The notes under the pieces are model-generated. The model made no database searches, had not been told where the DNA came from, and saw nothing but the letters and a program-made list of their open reading frames with translations. From Cloeon dipterum (lineage: Eukaryota; Arthropoda; Insecta; Ephemeroptera; Baetidae), in contig NC_088788.1 in the NCBI RefSeq assembly GCF_949628265.1, forward strand, positions 29,560,335 to 29,624,334: a stretch of 64,000 bases of DNA, written 5' to 3'. Below, one piece after another: positions 37,887 to 52,500 of the stretch. Both the position numbers and the translations under genes were made by a program. The stretch's first letter is position 1; every line of letters begins with the position of its first letter.

Positions 37887-38713
37887 AAGGCGAGAAAAAC
37901 GAATCCTGAGTTAATCATTAATCATTGTTTAAAAATAATTCGATGTGGTTGCGTAGCCTTATATTCAATGGTCTAAAAAGAATATATAATTTTTTTGCTG
38001 CAGCGCAACGATTGAATTCATAATTTGCCTGTCAAGTATTTTGAAACGCATTCACAAAGTCAAATACACTTACTATATTGTATTAATTAGAGCCAAAAAT
38101 TGCCTGCCACAGTCAGTATCAGTGCATTGGAATAGTGTCAATTTCATAATTCGCTATTGACGAAATTCTACGTGTAAATGTTAATTATTACCTAAAATTA
38201 AACAGTATTGGAATTTTTGTGCCCGTAAAAATTAATCCTAGCTGTGGAGTTGTGGCTATTATAATTGTGCGATGAAATGTCTATTATAAAAAAATTATTC
38301 GAGATATTGAAAAAAACACTCCAGGCAAATAGTTTGCGTGTATAAATAAAATTTAAATGTGATGATATTTAAAAATTTGTGCATTATTTATATTTATTCC
38401 TTTGCCACAATTTTCCCACCATGCAACATTATTTCCAATAGTTTTAAATTTAAATCGCAGAGCTTAAGGTGCACTGTTGATATGAAGTTTTTACTCATTC
38501 CAATTTAATTTTCTTTTAAATTTACGCATATTGAAGGATTTGAATTGGCGATATGAAAAAGCTCGCGTGTAAAAAGAAGCGAGTGGAAGTGCAGGAGCAG
38601 ATAGGCGGGAGAGGTGGATTCGATTCGAGTTTTCACTCGCGCCGAGTGTTCTCATTTCGACGGGAGGTGATTGGTGCCCCTTAACTTGACGGCTCTTGGC
38701 TAAAACCAGGCGC
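37887..38713 (+). other. Spacer between the chemoreceptor and the chitinase promoter
   Basis: No gene recognised. It should hold the chemoreceptor 3' untranslated region, with an AATAAA candidate at 38345-38350, and the upstream promoter of the chitinase. The last 150 bases are GC-richer than the rest. Confidence 0.5.
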
Positions 38714-38718
38714 TCAGT
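38714..38718 (+). promoter_or_regulatory. Candidate initiator (TCAGT) of the chitinase gene
   Basis: TCAGT matches the arthropod initiator consensus and lies about 170 bases upstream of the isolated start codon, in a GC-richer leader region. There is no clear TATA box about 30 bases upstream. The call is positional. Confidence 0.35.
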
Positions 38719-38855
38719 AGTGCAAGTGAAGGAGCCGAAGAGCGACGAGTGAGTGTGCGTTCCTCTGGATATCTACCTGATCGAGAAGCTAACTTCACTT
38801 AACGCACGCTTTTCGCAACCAGCAGACAGAGACACCCTCCTCCCTCGCACGATAC

Positions 38856-38869
38856 CCTCTATATAGAGG
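38856..38869 (+). repeat. Perfect 14-bp palindrome in the chitinase 5' leader
   Basis: CCTCTATATAGAGG is fully self-complementary and lies 17 bases before the start codon. In RNA it could form only a tight hairpin; in DNA it could be a dimeric binding site. It also contains a TATATA core, so a TATA-like role for a different start site cannot be excluded. Confidence 0.6.
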
Positions 38870-38886
38870 TGAAATATTTATTCAAA

Positions 38887-41800
38887 ATGGTGAGTTCTTT
38901 ACTTTCGGTCTGTGGTTATTTCCACAGGTTTTTCAGCAAGGCCACGTTTTGCGTTTTTTTTGCGGTAGGTGAGGTCAAATTTAATGTGCACGTGCTTATT
39001 TGCCACGCGCATTTTGCAGAAATGGCCAATTTAGGTAATTAAATGGTTGTGTTTTTGCACTGGTATTTTTCACTTAATTGTTTTTTTATAGCTATAAACT
39101 CATATGACAATTTTCCTAAGTTATGAGAAATTTTATTTTGTTGGACTATAATGTACGACAATACCAGATACAGTGTAGAGAATGATCTTAAATTGGAGTT
39201 AAAGAAACGGAAAAAACGTATAAACGTGAATAACTTAGTCAATCAGTCAACAAAAGTTTAATCTCTTCAGTTTCATTAGGTGTTCCTAAGGTTTGTTGCA
39301 GAATGAAATGAAAAATTATTATTTTTCTTCTTTTGGCCAGTCAGGCCGGAGGCGTGTAAGTTTCAAAAGAACTGAACAGGTTGTAACGCAAGCTCTTTAG
39401 CTCACTGTAGCAAGAGCGCCAGCTGCGTATTAACCAATTTTCTCCACTTTTCCCAACGAAACTTGTATCAAAGCGAGTGTGTAAGAGAGTACGCGAGGAG
39501 AGAGCGACAACAGAGAGAAAAGTCACCTATACTAAGCTGCATGCACTCATTGAAGTCAGTGGGTCAAAGCAGTGGGTCACACTCGGCGGCATCCAGACTA
39601 ACTTGCTCTTCAAAATCAAATCACACGAATCCACAATCTCATCCTTATCAATTGGCGTTTTGTTTGCGGCTCTGGTTGCTCTCGGAAATATTTCGCGTTA
39701 TTGTAAGTGGGCCACGCACTCGAATCGTTGGTCTAACAGGCCGATTTGCAAAACGCACAGCGGCGGACTGAATTAATGGCGATCAAAAGAGAGGGTCCGC
39801 CCATGCTAGTGGTAGCGCGGCTGCTATAATTTTATTGTTTTCTTTATTCTGTGCTTGAAACCGGAGCAAGGCCACCTCTGTCACGACAATTATGTTTTAA
39901 TCTGTGGCTTCTACTGACTTGGAGCTATAGCACTGAGGGCAGAATTGGATATTAATTGGCTCTTTGACGGCCCACGCCATGCAAATTCTTTGGAAATCTG
40001 GCTAGAGTTGAAGGCTGACTTCTAAGACTAAATTAATTAAAAACTTATCGGTTCTAAAAACGGGGTATTTTATTAATTAATTTCATTCCTTAAAAATCAC
40101 GCTGGATTCTACAATGTAAAAATACAATTTAAGCGCGTCCTTAAACTCATTGAAGTATTTCAAATTGCATAAATCGATCTTTTACAGTGTTGTTTCGATC
40201 TTGGCAAAAGTCCAGAACAGCATGCCGCGTAATCGTGCTCTATCAATCAGTCTGAACTCACATTCAGTAGCCGCATTTGTATTTTAATTCAGTCCAGCAC
40301 ATGCTCTATTATTACGTAAAATATGTTCGAAACAAATTCTCCCTGCAGCTATCCCTTGATAATTTTCGAACACCGCCCATGCAGAATTTTATTAAGTGCA
40401 CAGCTTGTTGCCCAAATTCACCAATTGGAGCAATTTTCGTCTCGCGAATCGACTCTCTCGTCGGAAATAATCGAAATAATGGTAGGATGTTTGAAACACA
40501 CTCGGGTGACTCACAATACCACATATAATCACGCCGCGAGTTATTAGAGGAGGCGTGGCTGCCTACCCTGAGAGGGCAAAGACCTGAGCCTAGGTTTGCA
40601 GCAATAATAAGCAACAGCGACCAGTGTGGATCGGAGAAAAAACGGCCTGGTTCTTGTCGTAATTAGCGAGAAAGTGAAAGGAATAAAATGGTTTTGTGTG
40701 CGAGCTCGAGTGCCGAGCCCGTTCGCAGCAGAGAGACCGTCGGCGCAGAGTCGGCCACAATCACCACAGCATATGGGTTTCTGGAAAATGACTTCCAAAT
40801 GGATTTTCGGGGGTAGGATTTGCGTCGACGGGCGTTTCGGGGCACTTGGAGAAACGGCCGTTGAAATGAGAGCGCGTAGAAAGTTTGTTTTACTAAAAAC
40901 GGCGTTTGAACTGCAATGCGTGTGTGTGTTCCACTTATTAATGTCATCATCGGCCAGAAGACAGCACGTAATTGTCTTTTGAAACCTCTTGAAACGATGA
41001 GTTCCCGGCCGCTTGAGCAAATATCGGGCGTGCTTTGAAAGGCTAAATCTCGGCGCCGACAGAAACCTGAGGTGCATGACCAATTCAAATTGGCAATGAA
41101 ATCACAATGATGCCCCATTTCAGATTACTTTGCACATCCAACGCACAAAATTATTGTCTATTAAGAACTCAAGGTCTCCTTTTTAAAAGAGATTTAAAAA
41201 CATATCTTTATTTAGTTTCATGCTTTAATTTCATAGTTTTTATGAAAATAATGTAAATGATACTTTTCTCCACTCCTTTCTGAGCGCAAGTCATCAAAAT
41301 GCAAATCACGCCCGGAACCAGCAAGAACAGGTCAATGCGTAAGTGACCGCACGGAGAGTTAAATGTACTTGATTGCCGTCTGGCTTGTTGAAAAAATTCA
41401 GGGAGCAAACCGCCTTGGCAACAAAAAGTTGGTTCCCTTCCTGACTCACCACATGAGCCAAGGCCGATCTTCCGCAGAAAACGATTCCCGATAGGCCTTT
41501 CCACTTTTCGAGACTTTATTTGCTCGCAGCCGACACAGTTCATAAGTTTAATTGAAGACGTTCCACTTTCAGCCCGTAGAAATTGATCGAGGTAGCATAG
41601 ACCACACGTTATTATTTTATATTGACTGAGCGCGAGTATATCTCCAGAGAAAAGTGCGAATGTCCTCGTCACACAAACGAGAGAGGCGAATAAATGAAAT
41701 AAATACGTCACTTTCACGCACAGTCGATAAATTATTTCGAGCGATTCTCGTTTAGAAAATGAGCCAATGATAATTTATTGCAATGTGCGCGCGCCGCGTT

Positions 41801-43446
41801 AGCAGGGCAGTGGAGAACGTATTTTAATTAACGGCGACGCTTATCTAAAGTGGTTCTCAGTCAGCTCCGTGCTCCACATTAAATGGGATGTTGCTCAGGA
41901 GCATCTGAATAAACTATGGGAGCAGAAGAAAGGGAAAGGTTGCCTCTGAAAAGTCCATCGAGCCATGAAATTGAGGTTTTTCCTTTTCTCATGATTCTCT
42001 GCTTAAATAAAATATCTATTCAATTTTTTCTATGGAGGCAAACTTTAAATTAAAGGAAATGCTCTAATTCTAATAAGATCAGAAAGGATTGCAAAATTCC
42101 GAGATCTGCAGCCGCTGCTGGCCTTTGCACTTCCAGGTCAAATAGCTCGTTGTGCAAACAGAAGAAACGTTTGTCAGGCGTTAAAATCTCCGCCTTCTAA
42201 GCACTAGAAAATAACTCTAGGCGATTTGAGCAGCTGCAGTTGCGTCAGTTTTTTGTGTTACGTTCACTCGCATATATAAGAGTGTGTATGAATAATGATT
42301 GCAAATGACTGTGTGTGCTTAAATGCAAGGGCGCCTCGGGATCTCAAGCGTGTTACCTCTGCGTTTTTATCAGACCGGAGAATGAATGCAGGGTTCTTGG
42401 CAGACTGACGTCCGCTGCTCGTCTTCTTGCAATTTTCGCCTTCGGGCAAGCGAGCACTACACCTATCATGTAATGTGAATAAACTCTGATTGAAGAAATG
42501 CGTACTTTGTGGCATTTGTGAGTCTCTCAATGAATATTAAAAATAATTGCCACTATTGCATGGGAAAATTATTAAATAAAAATAGTTTAAAGTATTAAAT
42601 TAAAAGTGAATGGATTTGATAAATATCTTCCTCCAAGTTGAAACTCCAACTTCAGGTTTGCGTTACAGAGAGCAATGACATTTATTTAGATCGCAGTATA
42701 GAGAAAATTCAAATAAATAAATAAATTATCTTCTTATAAGAAAAGTAAGAAGTAACTTATCCTCTATTTAAATGTGAGCTCTGCTTATGGATATACAAAT
42801 CTCGCTGAATAGCAGAATCACGCACGCTAGAATACTGGTTTCTAAATGTAGCTCACTGACAATAAGTAGAATGCTTTTTTATAATTGTCATGCACACACA
42901 TATGATGTTAGATGTGCCAAGTGGCAAATAAAATTACCGTATGCACTCCCCACTCTGCAGATTTTTCATTGTCAAAGGCGGTGGCTTCTCGGCGGCCTTG
43001 CCACCTGGGTCTCAGGTATGGGTTACTGGGCTGCGACTGTGTATGTCGAATGCACCTCACTCTCGGCCACATTATCCTCTTTCTAGTCGTCTGTTGGGGA
43101 AAATCACGACTTTCAAGACCGCTTCTCAAACTAAATCAAACAGAAATAGGTTATCCGCGGAAATCATAGTCGGCGACTTGCGGCAAAAGGTTCAACAGAC
43201 TCCCTCGCGAGCAAAAAATGAGTTGATTGACACGGTTTCGCGTTTCACTCGCTCATTTTCTACATGCGAGGCGTGAAAAGCTTCTCAGTGGCCAATCAGG
43301 AAGTTAAGTTAATTGCGTACAATTAATCGCACTTGGTACACCCCTCGCGTATTTTTTTCTAACTATTTTCAATCACTTTCCGCAGTGTCAGCTTTCCAAA
43401 GCGTATAGGATCAGTCTTCATCGAGCAGCATTTCGCTCAATTTTTA

Positions 43447-43525
<79 letters not shown>

Positions 43526-46500
43526 TATCATTCCGTCGACATACACGTTTCCAGAAGTGCATTAGATTAGAAAGCTCCATAAGTATTCACAGCGATCAAC
43601 TGGATCGAGCGGATTTTGCACTTGAAATCATATACATAGCTGCTGGTTTCACGCTCGCAAAAAAATCAGCAACACTTGAAGGGCAATAAAATTTAGAGAT
43701 TTGCGGAAGTTTGCTTGTGATGTAAGCCGCCGTTTTACAGCCTTATTAAATGAAGAAGGAAATGTAAATAAATATCTACGGCTGTTAATTAGTTGGAATA
43801 TAGTAGATTCTTTTAATGTTGGTAATTTTTACATGAATCTAATTTTAATATTTGGTAGTCATTGCAATTTGCAAAGTCATAACTGTTCGTTATAAAAATA
43901 AAAGAAATCAAATTTATTCAACGAAACTACACAGTTCATCATTTGCATAACATGTAACCTTTTATTTACCTGTTTGCAATGTAATTTTTTACATGATAGA
44001 TACTCAGATAGCTTGCGCCGCGCAACAAACATAAATAGAAAGCTACACTGGCGTTTTGCACTGATTCCAAGGTTCATGAAATGTCCCATATTTTGTCCGT
44101 TATTTATGTGCAATGTAAAGAGTCGCATATTAAACCTACCCAGAAGAGGATCGAAATTGCAAATAAATCTAGTCAATGCCACTCATTGACAAACTCGCCT
44201 TTTCCGCCAAGCATTCTCCATCAGATCCAATTGATTAATGGAAAATATTTGACAGCATATCATACGCTCAGCCAACCTTGATATGCACATTCCGCATGTC
44301 CATTAAGCGAAACGCCCTGAACCACATCACTCTTTTCACCCCCGCCGTCTTTTTGTTAATTTTTTCTCCTACTGTGCTCAACAAGAAGGAAAATCCGGTC
44401 CCGAGACAGACTAAAAAAAGTCCGGCGTGCACGCAGCTGACGTATGACCCAAGTAGAAAAATGGCCAGCAACAAATCCCGTTCTCGATCTTTCCAATTGA
44501 AAATTGCAAGGTCATCTGTGGCGGCGTCGGGCACCACGCCCTGAGCTGAAACCTTCCTACTTCTCTCGCGTCCTGCCCGGCGAGAAAGACGTCCAAGGTC
44601 CATCGTCCCTTATTCTCGCCCCACCCAACGCACGCCCGCCAACCCGCCGGACCATGCCTTAAGAGGTGTGCGAGTGCAATTTTACATAACGCACGAGAAA
44701 TGTTCGAGTGATCGTGGCAGTGTCGAGAGATCGAACGCGGCCATCGGAACAGAAAGTGCGACTTCGCGGCCAGCGGGAAACCGACCATCTTGCACTCGAC
44801 CTGCAACAAAGATTAACTTTGTCCGGCTCATTGCTCCTGTTGACGAGTGGCGTGCATTTGCCATTCTCTACTGGCGGCAACTGTCACAAATGAGCGCAAC
44901 TCGGTTTAAAAATGAGTCATTTCAAACATTTCACTGAAATAATGCCAACGTAGCATAAAAAATTCTTATGAATAACTTTTAACGGAAGATAAGCATTTAA
45001 AACAATAAACTTTTGAAAAAACATGGATATTTCAGTTAAATCATTTTCTTGAGCACAATAAATTTTGCTAACTTGCTTAATTCAATATATTTTTATGAAC
45101 ATACACAAATAATATAAATTAAGTGCAGCTCTCGCCTTTTATTTAAATTTCATCCTTCATGATTTGTCTCTGTTTTGTCATAAAACCTCGACTGGGATGT
45201 GGAAGTCATATTTCTTAATTAGCAGCATAAAAATAAAATTATCAGCCTGCGAGCTAAAATAAAAAGCATTTTCATGCCCATTAGCGAATTTTCGGGCCTC
45301 TCTTCGCACGCATCCTGACAGGATCACTTTATGGCCAACCTTGACTTGTGCCCCACTCGGTGAGGGCGACCCTTTCAGATTTCCGCGGCGATTATAAATC
45401 GAGTTGGCTGCCTGGGCGCACCAGGAAATGGACTACTGCCTTTGTATAGCAGAGAGGGAGATGCGGAGAGTGATAAAAACACATTTCCCTTTACAACGCG
45501 TTTGAGGCGTAAATTTATGCAACAATCACAGCATGCAACTTCATTTCAGGCTACCTCTAGCCGTTAAATGAACTGCGGGTTGTAGCTTCTCACAGCAATG
45601 ATAAACTCTTCTAATAATTTTTTCCTGAGGCAGATTATGATTTTCTTATTGCCTCTAGCTGCTTCAGACTAATTTGAAAGCAATAGAAAGGCAGTCCAAA
45701 GCTTTATTTAAAAATTAAGAGCATTTTATCAAATCAGGAGGCTATCACTGCAACGTGATTGGAACAATGTCATTTGATTATTGTATTCAGGCTTACAAAT
45801 ATTTGAACTGCCCCATTTTATGAATATGGAAAGTTCAGTTTTCGCCTCTTTCTACACTTCTTATATAAACAAACGCAAAATTCAGGTCACGACGTTTGAA
45901 ATTAGCATAACAAAGGTTTTTGCTAATTCTGGTGTTTGCTTTGAACTTAGAGGGGGTCTAACTGTGCTAATTAATCATGAAATAGCTTTCGTCGGCATGA
46001 TAAGTTGTGAAACTCATGCCAAGTGTGAATTTTAATGTTTTTTGTGCAGCTTTTGTGCTGCTGAGAAGCGAAAGGGATTATTGTTATTCCGATGAGAACT
46101 TTTTTTATGACAAGGTCATGCCGATTTAGCGGCAGAAATGGAGAAAATTACTCTCTCGCGCAGCCAGTTGTTCATTTGAAAAACACACACACGCCATGAG
46201 ACAAACGCCACGCACTGCGAGAGTAAATAAACAAACAAACAGACGCAATTATATGGCCGTGAAGATATTTTGAAGCGTTAGAACAATTTCTGCTCGTAAT
46301 TTATAGCAGCCAAGTGATTTCTGAGTTATGTAATATGTGCGTTACCTAATTTTTGCACGAAAAATTCACTTCCTTACAAAGCGCTCATTAAATTGGCCCT
46401 CTCTACAGCAAAATAAAACACAAAATTTCATTTAATTAACGTGCGTTCATTCGCATCGTGACTGCTGTCGGCATTCCTGCAAACAAACAGCGGAGCGCTC

Positions 46501-49500
46501 CGACTTTGAGAAGAAAAGCGAGCTTTAAGTGTGTCACTGTCTTCCAAAGAGAGGATTGCTTGCCTAATGAGCGATTCAATGTACTTTTTTCATTTTCCAC
46601 AGCAAATTTTTATAAAACGATCGATATACCTTCAGAAATGGTTAGATAATTATTATGGAAGATCGATCAGACGAGGACAATCACCAATTATTTCCGCTCG
46701 TGCATGACTCAAATGCTCGAGTAAATAAACACGGTCATTATTTTCATTTGGCATCGTGCTAGACGCGCCCAGTGAAGCATGAGACGCACGACGCCAAATG
46801 ACCTGGACAAAGAGCTAGACCTGCCTGCCAAATTATTCAGGCCGCGATGTTATTTAACGCTAAAAAGCACGTGGACTGATTCGCAAAACCCGCGATTGTA
46901 GTTCAGTAGCATGGTGATAGATCAGTATCGCGAGATCGTCTATTGTGATCAATAAATTTTTAGAATTGCGTCGACCTACTTGTCTCTGAATTAGAAACTT
47001 GAAAGTATGTGTTCGCATTCGTAGGTGGATTATTTATCAGGAGCAGGGAAACGGGTTCCAACCGCAAAGATCAAAGCTAATTTTGCAATAATTCTTTAAT
47101 GAAACCAATGTGTGGATGGTTCACTCTTTGGTACGAAGAAAGCACTTTAGAGGGCAAATGAAAGTTCCCTACTTACATTTCACTCTAAATCAAACATTTC
47201 AAGATCTAACAATGTTTTGGTCCGTGACCCCTTGCTTTATATTCAAATATTGCCATAACTCGACAAAACAACAGTTCATTTCTTGCACCACCGAACGACC
47301 GCTCTCTTTTCCCTCGACTCTCTTCACACAATCTGCTTTTATTACCTTTATTACCACAGTTAAAAACAAAAAGCAGTTGAAGGTTCAAACGCATAAATAA
47401 TATTTGCTGCAGCATGAAAAGTATGCAATTACTGTACTCGCGAATAAATTGCCTTGGAACACAATGCGAATAAACTGCTCACTTTTGTGAGGGGGCAAAA
47501 GACGTGCGGCTCGCTTCTGAAAATATGAAATGCCGCAACAGAAACAATGGAGTCGTAAGTGGAGGCCTGCTAGTCTCACATAATTTACGTTTTGCAATCG
47601 TGAATAAATCAACACAGCATTATGATAATATTTGAAATTGAAGTAGATTGGACTCGAAATGATGGGAATGGGAAAACTCTTATATGGCTTTTGGTCCAAT
47701 TTGCACTTTTCTCAAGCTGAATGAGGTTTTATCATCATCGTCATATCTTAAGCAATGAGGATAACAATTGACTTCCTTTTTCGGAGCGATGTATTCTTCT
47801 TGATAAAGTAATTGTCTTGAAAAATGAAAACAGTAGTGAAACGGGTTCAGCCCTTTGATTTGTTCGTTCGAAGTGATCGCATCAATTTGAATCACGTCTT
47901 ACCACATTATTCGATTACGTTCAAAGCCACAAGCCTAATTTCGCAAATTGCATCGTACATTTAGAACAATGAAGCTGAGTTCGTGGAAGTTATCAACAGA
48001 ATGCATGGCCAAGAGGTGAAAATGACAGCTCACCGTACGAGACAAACGCTTTTGTTGAGTGCCGACTGATATCACTTTCACTGCGACCATTCAAATCTCC
48101 GCCTTTCTCTGCAAAATGAGCAAAAAAATTAATTTCAGATCACTGGCTCATGCTGATACAATTCCCAATCAAAAACTTCCTTTGTGGTCTAGAACATCAA
48201 GAAAGTTTAATTTGTGGATGTCTGCTAGGCCGTTAATTAGCGACTGCAGCTATCGTAGGGAAAAGCAGGCGAGCTTTTTGTGGAGACAAAGATTGAAATA
48301 GGCGCACGTACAATGCGGCTCTCCCTTTCTCACTTTGCCTGCATACGTTCGATTTCGATTGAATCAGCACTACGGTGATAATATCCGCTCTCCTTTCGCA
48401 CAAGGATTTCCCTCAACCGCTCCGCTCCAAAATTCCCAAAGGGGTGATGATAAAAATTTAATTGCACATCCTGCTCAGAATGGATGTTATAAAAAGAGGC
48501 GGAATTAAAAACAAACTGAATATCCGTATCAATATTTTTTGGCTTTATTATTGAATTCAAGGACAACTTTATCCAATCAAGTAGTTTTGAAATACACAAT
48601 CTTAAAAAATCGCATCTCTGCTGGTTAATACGTGTTGCTCTAAAAGTTAGCAAAAATGCTTCTCATTGACCCTGAAAATATGGACGTGGTAGGAATTTTT
48701 TGATTTAGTATCCCAAGAAAGTTTAAAAAATAATTACTCACGCCTTGGAGTAAAATTATATTAATATGACTTGCATTTTTTAATCATTTTCATGAAATTA
48801 AACCAGGATGCCACTAGAAAAAATTGTAAATATATAGCTGTTAAACAAATATTAAATCTTAACTAATGAAAGGTAAAGCTTCAGGCTTTCCTTTTTGTCC
48901 ATAATTCTCTGCAGACATTTCAATCACTCATCTAGGACGGCCGAAAGCAAACACAGGTTTCACAGACAAATTAATTGATTGTGCCGGCGTGAAAATCGAG
49001 GACCAGAAGCAGCTCCCACTTTCTCTGCCGGCTGTACCGAAAGAGAAACAGACCCGAGAACGTGAGTGAGGCCCGACCTTGACTGGTGAATAAGCCGCGA
49101 CGGTGACCACTTGCGCCAAATGACACCTCAACACGTAGGAAGTAAATCTGCGGGATCCACACCTGCCTGGTCAAACCCGAGATCGAGACTCAGGGTCAGG
49201 TGTGTGTGGCTCTGAAGGCGAGAAGAACGAAAACTGCACTAGTTGCACGTTGTCAACGACGCATTAGTTTATGTAATTAATTCGTGATAAAACGCGGAAG
49301 CTGCTGGCGGCTAATACTTTTGAAACGCACGCGTTTTTATTGCTCAGAATAGAGCGGCCAACTTTCTATTTCCTGACGGACAAACCCTTTCATTAATACT
49401 TATTGAGCTGCATTTTGGTTTATGAGCCCTTCTTTTAATCACTTGGCGTTTGTGAATGAACATGGTAATTGCCGCATGGCGTGCTGCTTCTAATAGGCCG

Positions 49501-52500
49501 AAAATATGGAGCTTCGATTATTGCACTTGATTATTAGTTTATGACGCACTCACGTGGAGATGCAATAAAAATTTCACTAGCTCACAAGCGCCCGGTTTGC
49601 GCTAATAACAAAGAAATGCGTTTTTCACATTCCACAGACAGTTGGATTGAACTAAAAATTATTGCAAATCGCCAGATTTAGAGTCATCAGAATTTTAAAG
49701 AAATGCTGCTTTGAATTGAGAAGAGAAATTGCCACTTTTAAAAAGTTGGATTCATCTTTCAAGCAGAAAACCGCACATTTCTCCTTTCATTCTTATTTTA
49801 ATTATGCATCGTAACCATATAAACGTAATCATTGAATCGTTCCAAAAGACACAAAAAGGAGCTGCAAAGAATGTGCAGCTGATTCTCTCAGCTAACCAAA
49901 GCTATACGCTCTGATTGCACTCTACATACATTGTACTTTTTGTTACTCTTTATAAACTTTGTTACTCTTGTTAGAATAGTCAATTAAAAAAGCAAACAAT
50001 TAAAAGGAAATGGACAGCGAGAAATGATAATAAAGAATAAGCTTCGAGACTTCACAATTTCATTTTTCAGGATATCTTACGAATATCAGTGCTAAAATTC
50101 CTGTACAGCAAAAAATTATCTGCTAGAGCAGTGTCAATAAAATGAAGTTTGACTGTGGTGTCCAATTATCTCATCTCTTTGTAAATAATTACTCAAAATG
50201 CATTGGTGTGTAAAAGACTAATCTATATAATTTGATTTGTTGTTCCTACAAGTCGATTAACATACACGAAAGCTAGAATTAAATATTTTTTAGTACTCTT
50301 CAGTTAATTATTTATGATTTCATGCATATGTGTCAAAAAAGCTTTCTTTTTGTAAGTAGCGCAGTTTTTTTTTAAGAAATACAAGCTGCTGTAAAATGCG
50401 GTCAAATCTGAATGGATTAGGATGCGAAAATCATGGTTCCCAGAGAACAGTGCCGAATTTAAAATTTGTAACTTCAAGAAGGACCCATGGTGTTAGCCAC
50501 ATATTATTTCAACTTTGCAGCCTTTCCAAACACGATGTTATTGCTGTGAATTACGCACTGACTGAAGCGTGCATCAATGATCACAGCAACGGCAGACCAT
50601 CTTGGAAATTATAAATTAACATGTAAGCACACGTGAAACGCAGTTTTTTAAGTGCTCGAATTAACATTAAACAGTTTTGCACATTCGACAACAACTTTCA
50701 CTCTTATATGGAAAAGAAATGGTTATTGTCAACTGTTGAAAAAAAGTTGCTTGGCTAGTTAATAATTTTGGTGGCTGAAAATCACGAATTTTCGCAACTT
50801 GATGATAAAGATAAATCCGAGAATTCCGCCTTTCACCCACGTAGGAAACTGTATCAGACGAAAATTCTGTGTCAAACGCCGGTTGAATGGCAGTTTGTGT
50901 TTCGCATTATGACTACGTGTACGGCGCATTTTTTACTCCTTACTTATTCCTTTGGACACGATTAATATGCTAGACCGGTAAACGTCTATTGTTCTGAACC
51001 TCGGAAGTCTCGACCGCATTATTTCACTCACTTTCTTCATTGATGTTAGGGCTTGTCGTTTACGAACATGGAATTGGTAAACACAAATGAAAGTGGAGGA
51101 AAATATTAGGGAAATCTGTCTCCTTAGTAAGAATCTAGAGGTTTATTTTTAGACTTGAATGTATAAAAATGTATGGATAATTTTACCTTTTTCAAGGTAA
51201 CGTTTACACTTAGAAGTTTTCACAGAAATTCAAGTTATATAGGAAATGAGTTGACTCAATAGGAATTCATGATTGTAAATTTTGCGTAGAAGGTTAGAAA
51301 ACAGGAAATGGATACCTTTCCGGGCCGCAGCAGGATGAAATGTTTATTTCGTGATACACCGCAAGCTGTCTTTCGGATTAATCATCAAGAATGGAGAAAA
51401 CAATAGGGTTATAGTCAATTATGGTTTGATTGGCCCAGGGTTGGCCGAGAATTCACGCTCCAGTAGCGCCGCCTCCTAAGCGACTCACATGATTCAGTTT
51501 TGGGGAAAGGAAGAGCCTAATTTCCCAAGTTAAGCAAACTATCTCCACAATTTATGATGTCATTTCTTCGCTCTGCTGGAGCCATCTTTCAAATTTTTGA
51601 CGCGTAGAAGTGTGTGCCAATATTTGAACTGTTTGCCACAGTAGCACAACATATTACGCGCAGACCTTGTATATTATAGCAAATTGATGGTTGCACTTTC
51701 CTCGTTTTAACACACGAGCAAAAAATGAATGTTTACACGTTAAACAAAATCATTTCATCTTATTATAGGTGTAGCAATTGACATACTAATTTATTTCATA
51801 AAACTCGCCAAGGTTTCCCTCACAAATACACATTTTACAATGATGTTTCACTCATTTATCACTCTTTATCTCTTATAACCATTGAAACAGGAAAAGTTTT
51901 TATTGCTTTTACCGATCTCGTACGTCTGTGATGAAATGCAATTGGAACAAAATGATCATTTTGCATCGTATGTTTAACTGTTCATTAATATATAATCTCT
52001 ACGTTACTGACCTACTTGATTTTTTAATCTAGAGCAGGAAAATAATTAAATGAAATTCTTACAGTATATATTTATGTATGTTAGGTTTCGTGGAATGAAA
52101 AACCAGGAAGAATTGCAAAAGTTAATCAAAGTAGTTGAGTAACCCAAAAAGTGGTCACTTGCTGCCTTTTTGGCACTTCTTACAAAGGTCAGTCAACACT
52201 TAAGTCCATCGTCGAACCTGCATCGCAACTTAACTGCTTTTTAATCCCATAACAACTGCTAAACTTGGCTAATTTCGCATTCGTTTTTGTTGCAGGCGTC
52301 ATCACGTCTTAGTCTCGTCCTATTGGCTGTCCTAATCGCCATCGCCGTGGCTGCCTCAGATGGTGAGAAAATCCTCGTCGTCACGTCAAACCTTTTACCA
52401 AATCACGCGTTTTTTTCATCGCCAGCGACGATGACCGACGACATTTGCGTGTTTGTTTGCGAAAATTGCCTCTGACTTTTCAACCTGCGCATCTGCTGGT

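Noticed and set aside
40544..41118. Overlapping 120-180 codon frames on both strands near 40.6-41.1 kb
   Set aside because: The area is merely GC-richer; frames overlap on both strands with no domain, no splice continuity and no family resemblance.
44268..44937. Overlapping frames on both strands near 44.3-44.9 kb
   Set aside because: GC-rich stretch within the chitinase first intron without any recognisable motif.
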